Assembly: GCA_023411645.1 (NCBI GenBank)
Contig: JAEYON010000112.1
Coordinates: forward strand, 1-37,949
Length of the DNA stretch: 37,949 nucleotides
Direction: 5' to 3'
Origin: Bacillota bacterium
GTDB lineage: Bacteria > Bacillota > Clostridia > Acetivibrionales > DTU013
A program made the translations under genes and the position numbers. Positions 22,904-32,674 of the stretch are shown here, in pieces (within the stretch, counting starts at the first letter, position 1; every line of letters begins with the position of its first letter). The notes under the pieces are model-generated. The model did no database searches. It had not been told where the DNA came from and worked only from the letters and a program-made list of their open reading frames with translations.

Positions 22904-24291
22904 CCAGCGAAGATATCTCTTTTTTGAAAAATATTTGCTCCCCGGAAAATGTTATGACAGGTGATGCAATTAATGACGACTATACGCACGACGAGATGCC
23001 CGAGTATGGAAAATACTATCCTGAAGCAGTAGTAGAAGCTAAGAGCACAGAAGAAGTGTCCTCTGTCATGAAGTATGCTTACGCTAATAACATACCGGTT
23101 ACCCCAAGGGGTTCAGGGACAGGACTCTGCGGCGGTGCTGTAGCGGTACATGGCGGAATTGTGCTTTCTCTTGCCGGTATGAACAAAATTCTTGAACTCG
23201 ATGAAGAAAACCTGACTATAACCGTAGAACCCGGAGTATTACTTATGGAACTAATCAAGTTCGTCAGCGATTACGGACTGATGTATCCGCCGGATCCCGG
23301 TGAAAAAAGCGCTACCATCGGAGGAAACGCGATGACTAATGCGGGCGGTATGCGGGCAGTTAAATACGGAGTTACAAGGGAGTATATCAGGGGTATGGAG
23401 GTTGTTTTACCAAATGGGGATGTTGTTGAGCTTGGGGGCAAGGTTGCCAAAAACAGCTCCGGATATAGTCTGAAGGATCTGATGATAGGCTCCGAGGGTA
23501 CACTGGGTATTGTAACAAAGCTGATTCTAAAGCTGATACCGGCTCCAAAGAAAACGCTGAGCCTTTTAGTCCCTTTTAACAGCCTGGAAGCTTGTATTGA
23601 GACCGTGCCAAAAATAATAAAGTCAAGAAACGTCCCCACTGCTGTTGAATTTATGCAAAAGGAGGTCATCGTAGCGGCAGAACAGTATTTAGGCAAGCAG
23701 TTTCCGGACAAGTCGGCGGATGTATATCTACTATTGACTTTTGACGGTAACTCTGCAGAGGAGATCGAACGCACCTATGAGGAAGCGGCGCATTTATGTC
23801 TTGATTCCGGCGCGGTAGATGTTTTTATATCGGATACGGAGGAAAGGCAGGAATCCATCTGGAGTGCAAGAGGCGCTTTCCTTGAAGCAATTAAAAGCTC
23901 GACGACCGAAATGGACGAATGCGACGTTGTGGTGCCCAGAAATAAAATAGCCGAATTCGTAAAATTCGTAAACACACTGGAGAAAAAATATGAAATTAGA
24001 ATCAGAAGCTTCGGACACGCGGGCGACGGTAATTTGCATATTTATGTCTGCAGAGACCGATTGTCAGAAGCAGATTGGAAACAGAAGCTTCAAAGTGTAA
24101 TGGATGCTATGTATCAAAAAGCTATTGAGCTTGAGGGGCAAGTATCAGGAGAGCATGGAATTGGTCATGCCAAGATACCTTTTTTAAGCAACTCTCTTGG
24201 GGATGTCCCGCTGAAGCTGATGAGAACCATAAAAAGCTCCTTTGATCCAAAGAACATACTTAATCCAGGGAAAGTATGCGGTAACCATTAA
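22885..24291 (+). CDS. lctD: FAD-linked lactate dehydrogenase (GlcD/LctD family)
   Basis: Flavoprotein of 468 residues that oxidises lactate to pyruvate. The FAD_binding_4 (PCMH) domain has GSGTGLCGGAVAVHGG, YPPDPGEKSATIGGNAMTN and VAKNSSGYSLKDLMIGSEGT. The C-terminal FAD-oxidase domain has FGHAGDGNLHIYV and SGEHGIGHAKI, whose His residues sit at the substrate/metal site. Its position right after bifurcating-type etfBA makes it the dehydrogenase of an LDH-Etf complex. The start at 22885 has AGGAGG 10 bp upstream and overlaps etfA. Stereospecificity (D versus L) cannot be read from sequence; GlcD-type enzymes mostly act on D-2-hydroxy acids, which fits the adjacent racemase. Confidence 0.9.
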   Translation: MLYKKLTSEDISFLKNICSPENVMTGDAINDDYTHDEMPEYGKYYPEAVVEAKSTEEVSSVMKYAYANNIPVTPRGSGTGLCGGAVAVHGGIVLSLAGMNKILELDEENLTITVEPGVLLMELIKFVSDYGLMYPPDPGEKSATIGGNAMTNAGGMRAVKYGVTREYIRGMEVVLPNGDVVELGGKVAKNSSGYSLKDLMIGSEGTLGIVTKLILKLIPAPKKTLSLLVPFNSLEACIETVPKIIKSRNVPTAVEFMQKEVIVAAEQYLGKQFPDKSADVYLLLTFDGNSAEEIERTYEEAAHLCLDSGAVDVFISDTEERQESIWSARGAFLEAIKSSTTEMDECDVVVPRNKIAEFVKFVNTLEKKYEIRIRSFGHAGDGNLHIYVCRDRLSEADWKQKLQSVMDAMYQKAIELEGQVSGEHGIGHAKIPFLSNSLGDVPLKLMRTIKSSFDPKNILNPGKVCGNH

Positions 24292-24339
24292 TAAAGAGGT
24301 ATGATTCGTTTTTAATAATTTTAAATGGAGTGCATTTTG

Positions 24340-25614
24340 ATGTTAAACGTAAAGCTGCCGTATTCAACAGGATATAAAGAAATAATGCTTGAAGAGTCAA
24401 GAGTCAAAGGAACATTGACATCCAGAGTCAATGAATTAAGGGTAGAGCAGCATCAAAAGGAAATTGTTTTTGAGGCGCTCGATAAGCCTGTTCAATCTTC
24501 CAGACTTCGTGATATTGCGAAAGATACTAAAAAGGTTTTAATTATTACAAGCGATCATACAAGACCGGTACCGAGTAAAATTACAATGCCAATCCTGCTA
24601 AGTGAGATCAGAAGTCTGAATAAGGATGTGGAGATCAAGATTCTGATCGCTACAGGATTCCATAGGCCAAGCACATATGAAGAAATGGTTTTAAAATTTG
24701 GGAAGGATATCGTCGATAGAGAAGATATTTTAAATCATGATTCCAGAGATTTTGGTAATATGGTATTTAAGGGTATCCTGCCTTCGGGCGCTGAACTCTA
24801 TATAAATTCCCTGGTTGATTGGGCGGACTTTATTCTCGCCGAAGGTTTTATTGAACCTCACTTTTTCGCTGGGTTTTCCGGCGGCAGAAAAAGCATTCTG
24901 CCTGGGATCGCCTCTGAGAAAACAGTTCTGGCAAATCACTGCTCGAAATTCATCGCTCATAACCGTGCAAGAGCAGGAATTCTGAACGGTAATCCGATAC
25001 ATGCAGACATGGTACAAGCAGCACGCATGGCAAAGCTGGATTTTAATTTAAATGTTGTTATAGATAGTGAAAAGAAAATAATAAAGGCTTTTGCAGGGCA
25101 TCCGGAGGAAGCCCATTACAAGGGGTGTGAGTTTATAAAGCAGCTTGCGGGAGTAAACGCAGTTGAGGCAGATATTGTGATTACCTCAAACGGCGGATAC
25201 CCTCTCGACCAGAATATTTATCAATCGGTCAAAGGAATGACTGCCGCTGAAGCATGTGTAAGAAAAGGTGGCGTCATCATCATGGTTGCCGCCTGTAATG
25301 ACGGTCACGGCGGAGATGCGTTCTATAATTGGTTCGCTTATGCTGAATCGCCGACAGCGGTAGCTGAGAAAATTGCTCAGATATCGCAAATGGATACCAT
25401 TGCCGATCAATGGGAAGCCCAGATTCTTGCCAGAGTACTCTTAAAATGCAGTGTTATATTGGTCACTGATATGTGTGATCCTGATATCATAAAAAATATG
25501 CACATGATGCATGCCGTTTCCGTTGAGGATGCTATTAAAATGGCCGAGTCAATTGTTGGAAAGCAATCAGATATTGTCGTTATACCCGATGGGGTTGGAG
25601 TTATTGTGACATAG
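24340..25614 (+). CDS. larA: nickel-dependent lactate racemase LarA
   Basis: Interconverts D- and L-lactate using a nickel-pincer nucleotide cofactor. With ATG 24340 as start (GGAGTG 8 bp upstream), His108 (GFHRP), His174 and Lys184 (EPHFFAGFSGGRK) and His200 (VLANH) fall at exactly the residue numbers of the Lactobacillus plantarum LarA catalytic and cofactor residues. This also argues against the ATG at 24325. Other blocks: SDHTRPVPSK and SNGGYPLDQNIYQSVKGM. Length 424 is normal. It ends the lactate operon, giving the dehydrogenase access to both lactate isomers. The cofactor genes larB, larC and larE, needed for activity, are not in this window. Confidence 0.92.
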   Translation: MLNVKLPYSTGYKEIMLEESRVKGTLTSRVNELRVEQHQKEIVFEALDKPVQSSRLRDIAKDTKKVLIITSDHTRPVPSKITMPILLSEIRSLNKDVEIKILIATGFHRPSTYEEMVLKFGKDIVDREDILNHDSRDFGNMVFKGILPSGAELYINSLVDWADFILAEGFIEPHFFAGFSGGRKSILPGIASEKTVLANHCSKFIAHNRARAGILNGNPIHADMVQAARMAKLDFNLNVVIDSEKKIIKAFAGHPEEAHYKGCEFIKQLAGVNAVEADIVITSNGGYPLDQNIYQSVKGMTAAEACVRKGGVIIMVAACNDGHGGDAFYNWFAYAESPTAVAEKIAQISQMDTIADQWEAQILARVLLKCSVILVTDMCDPDIIKNMHMMHAVSVEDAIKMAESIVGKQSDIVVIPDGVGVIVT

Positions 25615-25652
25615 CCGGAGGCATAGTCATCTGACATAACGCCGCAGATATC

Positions 25653-25681
25653 TTGCCTGCAGATGCAAAATAGATTACACT
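25653..25681 (+). promoter_or_regulatory. possible promoter of the alpha-galactoside operon
   Basis: TTGCCT (25653-25658), 17-bp spacer, TACACT (25676-25681), in the 88-bp gap between larA and the GH13 gene. It is the only reasonable start signal there; no terminator follows larA, so read-through is also possible. Confidence 0.35.
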
Positions 25682-25702
25682 GTTTATAAGAGGTGGCTTT
25701 AC

Positions 25703-27364
25703 ATGGCAAAATGGTGGCAGGATCGGGTGGTCTATCAGATTTATCCCCGCAGCTTTCAGGATACCAATGGCGACGGTATCGGCGATCTTCCGGGCATCAT
25801 AATGCACCTGGACGAGCTTAAGGATCTTGGAATAGGCGTGATATGGCTAAGCCCGGTCTATCCCTCTCCCAATGCTGATAATGGTTATGATATTAGCGAT
25901 TACTGCGGCATCCACCCCGAATACGGCACAATGGCCGAAATGGACATGCTGATTGAAGAGGCGGCCAAACGGGACATCAAAATAATTATGGATCTAGTCA
26001 TTAACCATACCTCCGACGAGCATACGTGGTTCCAACACAGCCGTGATAAAGACAGCCCATACAGAGACTATTATATCTGGCGTCCGGGCAAAGAAGGCCG
26101 GTTGCCCAATAATTGGACCAGCTTCTTCGGAGAGGATTGCTGGGAATATGACGAGAAAAGCGGAGAATACTACCTACACCTTTTTGCAAAAAAACAGCCT
26201 GACCTAAACTGGCACAATCCGAAGGTACTGGCCGAAATAAAGAATATAATGCGGTTTTGGCTGGATAAAGGCATTGCAGGTTTTCGATGTGATGTCATCA
26301 ATATACTCTATAAAAACACTCTAGATGACGGTGTTAAAAAAATAGCTCTTACTGGCAGTGAGCATTACCTGTCCCAGAAGGGAACCCATGATATACTGAG
26401 GACTCTACGGCGCGATGTACTCGAACATTACGACTGCTTTACCGTAGGCGAGACTGTATTTGTCACACCGGAGATAGCACATGAGCTTTGCGGCGAAGAC
26501 CGTCATGAGCTTGATATGGTTTTTTCCTTTGAACATATGGAAACCGATCAATTCCTGGTGAAATGGTTCAAGCGCAGATTTCATGCGGGGCGGTTTGCAG
26601 CAGCTATTGCAAAATGGCAAAAAGCTTTGGCCTGGAATGCCAATTATCTTGAAAACCACGATCAGCCAAGGAGCGTCTCCCGCTTCGGAGACGACAGCCG
26701 CAATTGGGCGCAATCAGCCAAGCTGCTGTGTACCCTGCTGCTGACACTCAGGGGTACTCCCTTTATATACCAGGGTCAGGAGATTGGAATGACCAACTTT
26801 GACTTTAAAGGAATGGACCAGATTCAGGATGTGGAATCCCACAATATTTATCAGCTGGCTAAACGCCTGCATTTTCCGCCCGGCCTTCGCTGGAGGATGA
26901 TCAAGGCCAGTTCCAGAGATAATGCAAGAACTCCTGTGCAGTGGAATGACAGCCCGAATGCCGGTTTTACCACAGGTGTGCCGTGGCTTGGCATTAACCG
27001 GAATTATGGCCGCATCAATATAGCCTCTCAGATAAACGACCCCGACTCCGTCCGAAGCTTTTATAAAACCATGATCTCTCTGCGGGCGGGCAGTGAGGTG
27101 CTCAAATATGGCTCTTTTGAGCCTGTCATTATAAAAAAGCATCTTTTCATATACAAGCGCGAGCTAAACAGCGAGAATCTCATCATTGCGCTGAACTTCT
27201 CCGGCAACATGCAAAAGGTTTCAATAAATCTCAGTGAAAGCTTCACACAGGACGTACGCAGTATGAGCTTAATCCTTTCAAATTATGAACGAGAGGCCTT
27301 TGACGGCCTTCTTAATCCCTATGAGGCTTTGATTCTGAGATGGGATAAAAACTCACGAAACTGA
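25703..27364 (+). CDS. GH13 alpha-glucosidase, oligo-1,6-glucosidase type
   Basis: Cytoplasmic glycoside hydrolase of 553 residues with no signal peptide. Typical start WWQDRVVYQIYPRSFQDTNG. Catalytic residues are the nucleophile Asp197 (GFRCDVIN), acid/base Glu250 (VGETVF) and Asp320 (ENHDQPR). The Val after the nucleophile (DVIN) is the hallmark of enzymes that cut alpha-1,6 bonds such as isomaltose; alpha-1,4 enzymes usually have another residue. In this operon it probably splits isomalto-oligosaccharides, or the glucosyl part of sugars freed by the alpha-galactosidase. The exact substrate is inferred. AGAGGTGG lies before ATG 25703. Confidence 0.92.
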   Translation: MAKWWQDRVVYQIYPRSFQDTNGDGIGDLPGIIMHLDELKDLGIGVIWLSPVYPSPNADNGYDISDYCGIHPEYGTMAEMDMLIEEAAKRDIKIIMDLVINHTSDEHTWFQHSRDKDSPYRDYYIWRPGKEGRLPNNWTSFFGEDCWEYDEKSGEYYLHLFAKKQPDLNWHNPKVLAEIKNIMRFWLDKGIAGFRCDVINILYKNTLDDGVKKIALTGSEHYLSQKGTHDILRTLRRDVLEHYDCFTVGETVFVTPEIAHELCGEDRHELDMVFSFEHMETDQFLVKWFKRRFHAGRFAAAIAKWQKALAWNANYLENHDQPRSVSRFGDDSRNWAQSAKLLCTLLLTLRGTPFIYQGQEIGMTNFDFKGMDQIQDVESHNIYQLAKRLHFPPGLRWRMIKASSRDNARTPVQWNDSPNAGFTTGVPWLGINRNYGRINIASQINDPDSVRSFYKTMISLRAGSEVLKYGSFEPVIIKKHLFIYKRELNSENLIIALNFSGNMQKVSINLSESFTQDVRSMSLILSNYEREAFDGLLNPYEALILRWDKNSRN

Positions 27365-27384
27365 GAGGAGGCGTGACACGATAG

Positions 27385-29718
27385 ATGATCGACTTCAAAG
27401 ATGACGTATTTCGTCTGACAACACAGAACACAAGCTACTGGTTCCGCATCACCCCTTTTGCTCATCTGGAGCACATCCATTACGGCCCCAGACTTATTGA
27501 TCAGCCTGTGGATGCGCTTACACTCAAGCGTACCGCTGCAATTGGCAGCAGCGTGTGTTATGATCAGTCTGACCCCTACTATTGCCTGGACAATATCTGT
27601 CTGGAGTGGTCCGGTATTGGCCGCGGTGATTACAGACATTCCCCTGCAGAGCTGAAAATGCCTGACGGAACTTTTACTTGTGATTTCCTTTATCGCTCCT
27701 ACCGCATCATTTCAGGAAATGTTCCAATGGACTCTCTCCCATCCTCATACGCAGATGAGGAAGACTGTCAGACGCTGGAGTTGCTGTTGGAGGACGAATC
27801 CAACCGTGTTGAACTGCTCCTGTATTATACAGTCTACGAAAAGGCAAACGTCATTACTCGGAGGGCTGTTCTGAAAAACCGGAATAAAAACCCTCTGGTT
27901 ATCAGACGCATGATGAGCATGATGGTTGATCTTCCCGACCGGGGCTTTAACCTGGTAACCTTTGACGGTGCATGGATAAAGGAAGCCCACAGGCATGTCC
28001 GCGCATTGAAATACGGGCTTTATATCAACTCTTCAACCACAGGCGCCAGCAGCAACCGCCATAATCCGGGGTTTCTGCTGACCGAAAAGAACGCCACGGA
28101 TCAGCATGGGTATGTATACGGCTTTAATTTGGTATACAGCGGTAACCACTATGGCGCTGCTGAAATGAGCAATCATCAGATCGTCCGGGTCTTGCTCGGT
28201 ATCAATCCGCATTGCTTCGAATGGACACTAAAGGAAGATGAGCATTTTGAGACACCGGAGGCGGTCATGACCTTCAGCGACGAAGGAATGAACGGAATAA
28301 GTCACAATTTTCACGATTTCATAAACAATCATATTGTTAGGGGTGATTGGAAAAACAGGGAGCGTCCGATCCTGCTAAACAATTGGGAAGCGCATTTTTT
28401 TAAGTTCACCCAGGGCAGTCTGCTAAGGCTTGCACGCCGTGCTGCGCGCCTGGGTATTGAATTGTTTGTATTGGACGATGGATGGTTTGGCAAACGCGAC
28501 AGTGATACTGCAGGTCTTGGTGATTATACTGTCAACAGAAAAAAGCTTCCGGGTGGCCTTTCTCATTTAGCAAAACGGATTCGAAGGCTGGGAATGCAAT
28601 TTGGCCTCTGGTTTGAGCCCGAAATGGTGAACCCGGACAGCGACCTTTATCGTTCCCATCCCGAATATGCAGTACAGACGCCAGGTAAAAAGCCTACGCT
28701 TGGACGCAATCAGCTGGTACTTGATCTTTGCAGACCTGAGGTCCGCGACTATATAGTATCGTCGGTTAGCCGTATTTTAGATGAGACTGATATTTCATAT
28801 GTAAAGTGGGACATGAACCGTCATATCAGCGACGCATTTTCTCCCTTTGTATGTGATCAGGGCGAATTTTTTCATCGTTACATTTTGGGGCTTTATGAAA
28901 TACTCAACAGAATATTTTCACCCAGGCCTCATATCCTGCTGGAAAGCTGTTCGAGCGGCGGAAACCGCTTTGACCTGGGAATGCTCTGCTATTCTCCACA
29001 GATCTGGGCTTCTGACAATACAGACCCGGCAGAGCGGCTTAAAATCCAAGGCAGTTTATCATATCTATACCCGTTGTCAACCATGGGGGCCCATGTGTCC
29101 AGCGCGCCACACCAGCAGACATTACGGGACACGCCGCTGCCGACTCGTTTTAATGTTGCTTCCTTCGGCTGCCTTGGCTATGAACTTGATCTAAAATACC
29201 TATCTCCCGTGGAAAAACGTGAAATAAAAAAGCAAATCGCATTTTACAAGCTGCACCGCAAGACCTTCCAATTTGGGCGGTTCTACCGGCTTTCTGCACT
29301 CAAGGACAACAAGGTGCATTGGCAGTGTGTCGAACGGGATGGCAGCAAGTCCATAGCAGGCTTTTTCCAGACAATTTCATATGCCAGTGATAGTGCTGAT
29401 TTTTTGCCCCTGACCGGGCTGAAGCCCGAAGTCCGCTATTGTTTGAAGACTTTCCCTCAAAGCCTTTTTATCAAACGCTTCGGCGGGTTGGTCAAGCATA
29501 TTCTCCCTTTTGCGCCGAATCCGGGAGGCCTGCTTCTGCGTACGGCTAACAGGCATTACAGTATGACCGACTGCATAGAGTCATATGAGGGATATGGTGA
29601 CATGTTTATGAGTGGGGTCCTGCTCAACAACCAATTTATGGGCACATGGTATAATAGACGGACACGCCTTCTGGGGGACTTTGGATCAAATTTGTACCTT
29701 ATTGAAGAAATGCAATAG
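27385..29718 (+). CDS. GH36 alpha-galactosidase
   Basis: Hydrolyses terminal alpha-galactosides such as melibiose and raffinose. Length 777 is slightly more than the usual ~730. The (beta/alpha)8 core has FVLDDGWFGKRDSD, GLWFEPEMVNPDSDL, the nucleophile Asp476 in KWDMNR and the acid/base Asp544 in ASDNTDPAER, close to the numbers of the Geobacillus enzymes. The CSSGGNRFD block binds substrate. There is no signal peptide, so it works on imported sugar. It starts 20 bp after the GH13 gene; GAGGAGG lies about 13 bp before ATG 27385, which is a little far. Confidence 0.94.
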   Translation: MIDFKDDVFRLTTQNTSYWFRITPFAHLEHIHYGPRLIDQPVDALTLKRTAAIGSSVCYDQSDPYYCLDNICLEWSGIGRGDYRHSPAELKMPDGTFTCDFLYRSYRIISGNVPMDSLPSSYADEEDCQTLELLLEDESNRVELLLYYTVYEKANVITRRAVLKNRNKNPLVIRRMMSMMVDLPDRGFNLVTFDGAWIKEAHRHVRALKYGLYINSSTTGASSNRHNPGFLLTEKNATDQHGYVYGFNLVYSGNHYGAAEMSNHQIVRVLLGINPHCFEWTLKEDEHFETPEAVMTFSDEGMNGISHNFHDFINNHIVRGDWKNRERPILLNNWEAHFFKFTQGSLLRLARRAARLGIELFVLDDGWFGKRDSDTAGLGDYTVNRKKLPGGLSHLAKRIRRLGMQFGLWFEPEMVNPDSDLYRSHPEYAVQTPGKKPTLGRNQLVLDLCRPEVRDYIVSSVSRILDETDISYVKWDMNRHISDAFSPFVCDQGEFFHRYILGLYEILNRIFSPRPHILLESCSSGGNRFDLGMLCYSPQIWASDNTDPAERLKIQGSLSYLYPLSTMGAHVSSAPHQQTLRDTPLPTRFNVASFGCLGYELDLKYLSPVEKREIKKQIAFYKLHRKTFQFGRFYRLSALKDNKVHWQCVERDGSKSIAGFFQTISYASDSADFLPLTGLKPEVRYCLKTFPQSLFIKRFGGLVKHILPFAPNPGGLLLRTANRHYSMTDCIESYEGYGDMFMSGVLLNNQFMGTWYNRRTRLLGDFGSNLYLIEEMQ

Positions 29719-29761
29719 AGACAGGTAAGACAAATATGAAGAAAATGAGGGAGGTTAACCG

Positions 29762-31141
29762 ATGAAAGATGCTTCGAAGCGCAACCGCTACACCTTTGGC
29801 CTGGGTACAGTCGGCAGGGATATGCTCTATTCTCTGGTAAGCATGTACCTGCTTGTCTATTTAACGGAAATTCTTGATCTTCCTGATTCTACCATGTGGT
29901 GGATGACAGGCGTGCTCACTGTATTGCGAGTATTTGATGCCGTCAATGACCCTATTATGGGCTATCTGGTGGACAATACGCAAACCCGCTTTGGCAAATT
30001 CAAACCATGGATTGCTATTGGCGGCTTGCTGGGCGGGATTCTAACCGTGCTGATTTTTACTGATTTCGGATTCAGGGGCGCAGCTTATATCATTACCTTC
30101 ACGATTCTCTACCTTCTTTGGGATTTTATATATGGCGCCAACGATATTGCCTACTGGTCCATGCTTCCTTCTCTGACCATAGATCAGAAGGAACGCGAAA
30201 AGACTGGCTCCTTCGCTCGAATCTGCGCTAATGTGGGTATGTATATTGTTGTTGTAGGCATCCTTCCTGTCACAGGAGCCCTCGGCGGTGATAAAAAAGC
30301 CTGGTTTATATTAGCGGCAGGCATCGTGATCATCACATGGGCATTTTTATGCTTTACCCTCTTTGGGGTGAAGGAGAACCGAAGCTTGTATAAAAAAGAA
30401 GAGCATACTACCCTGAAAGAAATGTTTTCAGTCATTTTTAAAAACGACCAGCTTTTATTTACCGCCATCTCAATGGCGCTATTTATGATAGGATACTCCA
30501 CAACGACTACGTTCGGTGTCTATTATTTTAAGTATGCTTACAAAGATGAAGGGATGTACTCGATATTCGCCGGAATATTAGGCGTATCCCAGCTGCTTGC
30601 ACTGACCTGCTTCCCGCTTTTCTCCAAAAGATACAGTCGCAAGATGCTTTACGGCTTTTCAACGGTTTTAATCGTTCTCGGTTATATCGTCTTCTTTTTT
30701 GCTCCTATGAATATGCTTGTTATTGGTATTGCAGGTGTGTTGATTTTCATCGGTGAAGCCTTTATCCAGCTTCTGATGCTGATGTTCCTAACAGACACAG
30801 TAGAGTACGGTCAGTGGAAGTTGGGCCGGCGCAATGAGAGTATAACGTTTTCTATTCAGCCCTTTATAAACAAAATTGGCGGAGCGATCGCAAGTGGTAT
30901 TGTTGGAGCCACCCTGATTATTTCCGGCATCAATTCCGCAGCAACACCTGACGACGTGACGGATGCGGGATTACTCACAATGAAGCTGTCAATGCTTATT
31001 TTCCCTCTGATTGTCATCGCGGCAGGCTATATCGTTTACCGGCTGAAATACAGGATCGACAAAGAAATGTTCGAAAAGATCGTGTCGGATCTGGCCGAAC
31101 GAGGCGACCTCAACCTGAAGGACGCAATAGACAAGGGATAG
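29762..31141 (+). CDS. GPH-family sugar:cation symporter (MelB-like)
   Basis: Membrane transporter of 459 residues with 12 predicted segments in the glycoside-pentoside-hexuronide:cation symporter family. The early block RVFDAVNDPIMGYLVDNTQTRFGKFKPW carries the Asp residues that bind the cation in MelB; the mid-protein loop and DTVEYGQWKLGRRNESITFS are also typical. In this operon it most likely brings in melibiose, raffinose or a related alpha-galactoside for the two hydrolases. GGGAGG precedes ATG 29762. The gene ends 48 bp from the convergent DUF1846 gene, with no strong terminator seen. Confidence 0.9.
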   Translation: MKDASKRNRYTFGLGTVGRDMLYSLVSMYLLVYLTEILDLPDSTMWWMTGVLTVLRVFDAVNDPIMGYLVDNTQTRFGKFKPWIAIGGLLGGILTVLIFTDFGFRGAAYIITFTILYLLWDFIYGANDIAYWSMLPSLTIDQKEREKTGSFARICANVGMYIVVVGILPVTGALGGDKKAWFILAAGIVIITWAFLCFTLFGVKENRSLYKKEEHTTLKEMFSVIFKNDQLLFTAISMALFMIGYSTTTTFGVYYFKYAYKDEGMYSIFAGILGVSQLLALTCFPLFSKRYSRKMLYGFSTVLIVLGYIVFFFAPMNMLVIGIAGVLIFIGEAFIQLLMLMFLTDTVEYGQWKLGRRNESITFSIQPFINKIGGAIASGIVGATLIISGINSAATPDDVTDAGLLTMKLSMLIFPLIVIAAGYIVYRLKYRIDKEMFEKIVSDLAERGDLNLKDAIDKG

Positions 31142-31189
31142 ATTAATTGTTCCGCCCCTTTTTACATAAGCTGTTATGCAGTGCACCCT

Positions 31190-32674
31190 TTATTTATGAT
31201 ATAGCCTCTTTGTCTGGTACTGTGGCTCGCAGGTGATATTAATTCCAAGCTTCTGAAAGACATTTTCGTCAACGCGGGACAGAATCACCGTGGAATGCGC
31301 CTCACAGCCGCGCAGCTTCGCCAGTTGCTGTATAGCAAGTGCAGCGGTGGGATTAGTCGCAGCGCAAATCGACAGGGCAATCAGGATCTCGTCCGTATGC
31401 AGGCGTGGATTGTGATTGCCCATGTGCTTTACCTTCAAGGCCTGTATAGGCTCAATGATAATCGGGGAAATCAGATGCATCTCATGGCGAATCCCGCCCA
31501 ATTCCTTCAATGCATTTAATACAAGCGCGGCGGAAGCCCCCAGCAAAGGTGTCGTCTTGCCGGTAACAATACGGCCGTCCTGTAATTGAAGTGCGACAGC
31601 AGGACCACCGGTAGCCTCGGCACGTTTGATTGCCGTATCTACAATAGGACGATCCTTTGGAGAGATGCCCAGTTGGCCCATCAATAGCTCCAGCCTGTAT
31701 ACTTCGGCTTTATCAGCCATGCCCTGCCTCTGTGAGCAGCGGGTATTGTAATAACGACGGATTATCTCCTGTTCCGACGCTCTGCTAACGCACTCATCAT
31801 CAGTTATACAATATCCTGCCATGTTTACGCCCATATCCGTCGGGCTTCTATAGGGGGACTCCCCCGATATTCTTTCAAAAATAGCATTTAACACCGGAAA
31901 TATTTCAATGTCTCTGTTATAGTTGACTGTGGTTTCTCCGTACGCTTCCAGATGGAAGTTGTCGATCATGTTCACATCATTCAAATCCGTTGTGGCAGCT
32001 TCGTATGCAAGGTTAACAGGATGTTTTAACGGCAAATTCCAGATCGGAAAGGTTTCAAATTTTGCATACCCCGCCTTAATCCCACGTTTATGCTCATGAT
32101 AAAGCTGTGAAAGACAAGTAGCCATTTTACCGCTGCCCGGTCCCGGAGCAGTAACAATAACAAGAGATCTGGTAGTTTCAATGTAATCGTTTTTGCCGTA
32201 TCCATCATCACTTACGATAAGCTGAATATCGGCTGGATAATCCGGGATCATATAATGTCTGTATACCTTTATGCCAAGATTCTCCAGCCTTTTCTGGAAA
32301 AGGTCGGCTGTGATCTGCGAGTTGTAATGAGTAATGACAACGCTTCCCACATACAGGCCAATTTCACGGAAAGCATCAATCAAGCGCAGCACATCCAAGT
32401 CGTATGTAATGCCAAGGTCTCCTCTGCGCTTGTTCTTTTCTATATCGTCGGCGTTGATAATAATAACGATCTCAGCTTCATCCTTCAGTTCCAGCAGCAT
32501 TTTTACCTTACTGTCCGGCTTGAATCCGGGCAGGACTCTTGAAGCATGGTAGTCGTCAAAAAGCTTCCCGCCGAACTCCAGATACAACTTCCCCCCAAAA
32601 TAGGCGATCCGTTCAAGGATTTTTTTAGATTGCAGATGTAAGTACTTTTCATTATCAAATCCGACTCTGTTCAC
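31190..32674 (-). CDS. DUF1846 family protein of unknown function
   Basis: Soluble protein of 494 residues belonging to the DUF1846 family, common in Firmicutes and without an assigned role. The N-terminal third starts VGFDNEKYLHLQSKKILERI and contains INADDIEKNKRRGDLGITY. At 178-183 there is a GPGSGK loop (TAPGPGSGKMATCLSQLYHE) resembling a nucleotide-binding P-loop. The following KFETFPIWNLPLKHPVNLAYEAAT and LEAYGETTVNYNRDIEIFP are strongly family-like. No membrane segment or signal peptide is seen. The ATG at 32674 has GAGGTG. It stands alone between the sugar operon and the RNA helicase, so context gives no function. Confidence 0.85.
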   Translation of the reverse strand: MNRVGFDNEKYLHLQSKKILERIAYFGGKLYLEFGGKLFDDYHASRVLPGFKPDSKVKMLLELKDEAEIVIIINADDIEKNKRRGDLGITYDLDVLRLIDAFREIGLYVGSVVITHYNSQITADLFQKRLENLGIKVYRHYMIPDYPADIQLIVSDDGYGKNDYIETTRSLVIVTAPGPGSGKMATCLSQLYHEHKRGIKAGYAKFETFPIWNLPLKHPVNLAYEAATTDLNDVNMIDNFHLEAYGETTVNYNRDIEIFPVLNAIFERISGESPYRSPTDMGVNMAGYCITDDECVSRASEQEIIRRYYNTRCSQRQGMADKAEVYRLELLMGQLGISPKDRPIVDTAIKRAEATGGPAVALQLQDGRIVTGKTTPLLGASAALVLNALKELGGIRHEMHLISPIIIEPIQALKVKHMGNHNPRLHTDEILIALSICAATNPTAALAIQQLAKLRGCEAHSTVILSRVDENVFQKLGINITCEPQYQTKRLYHK

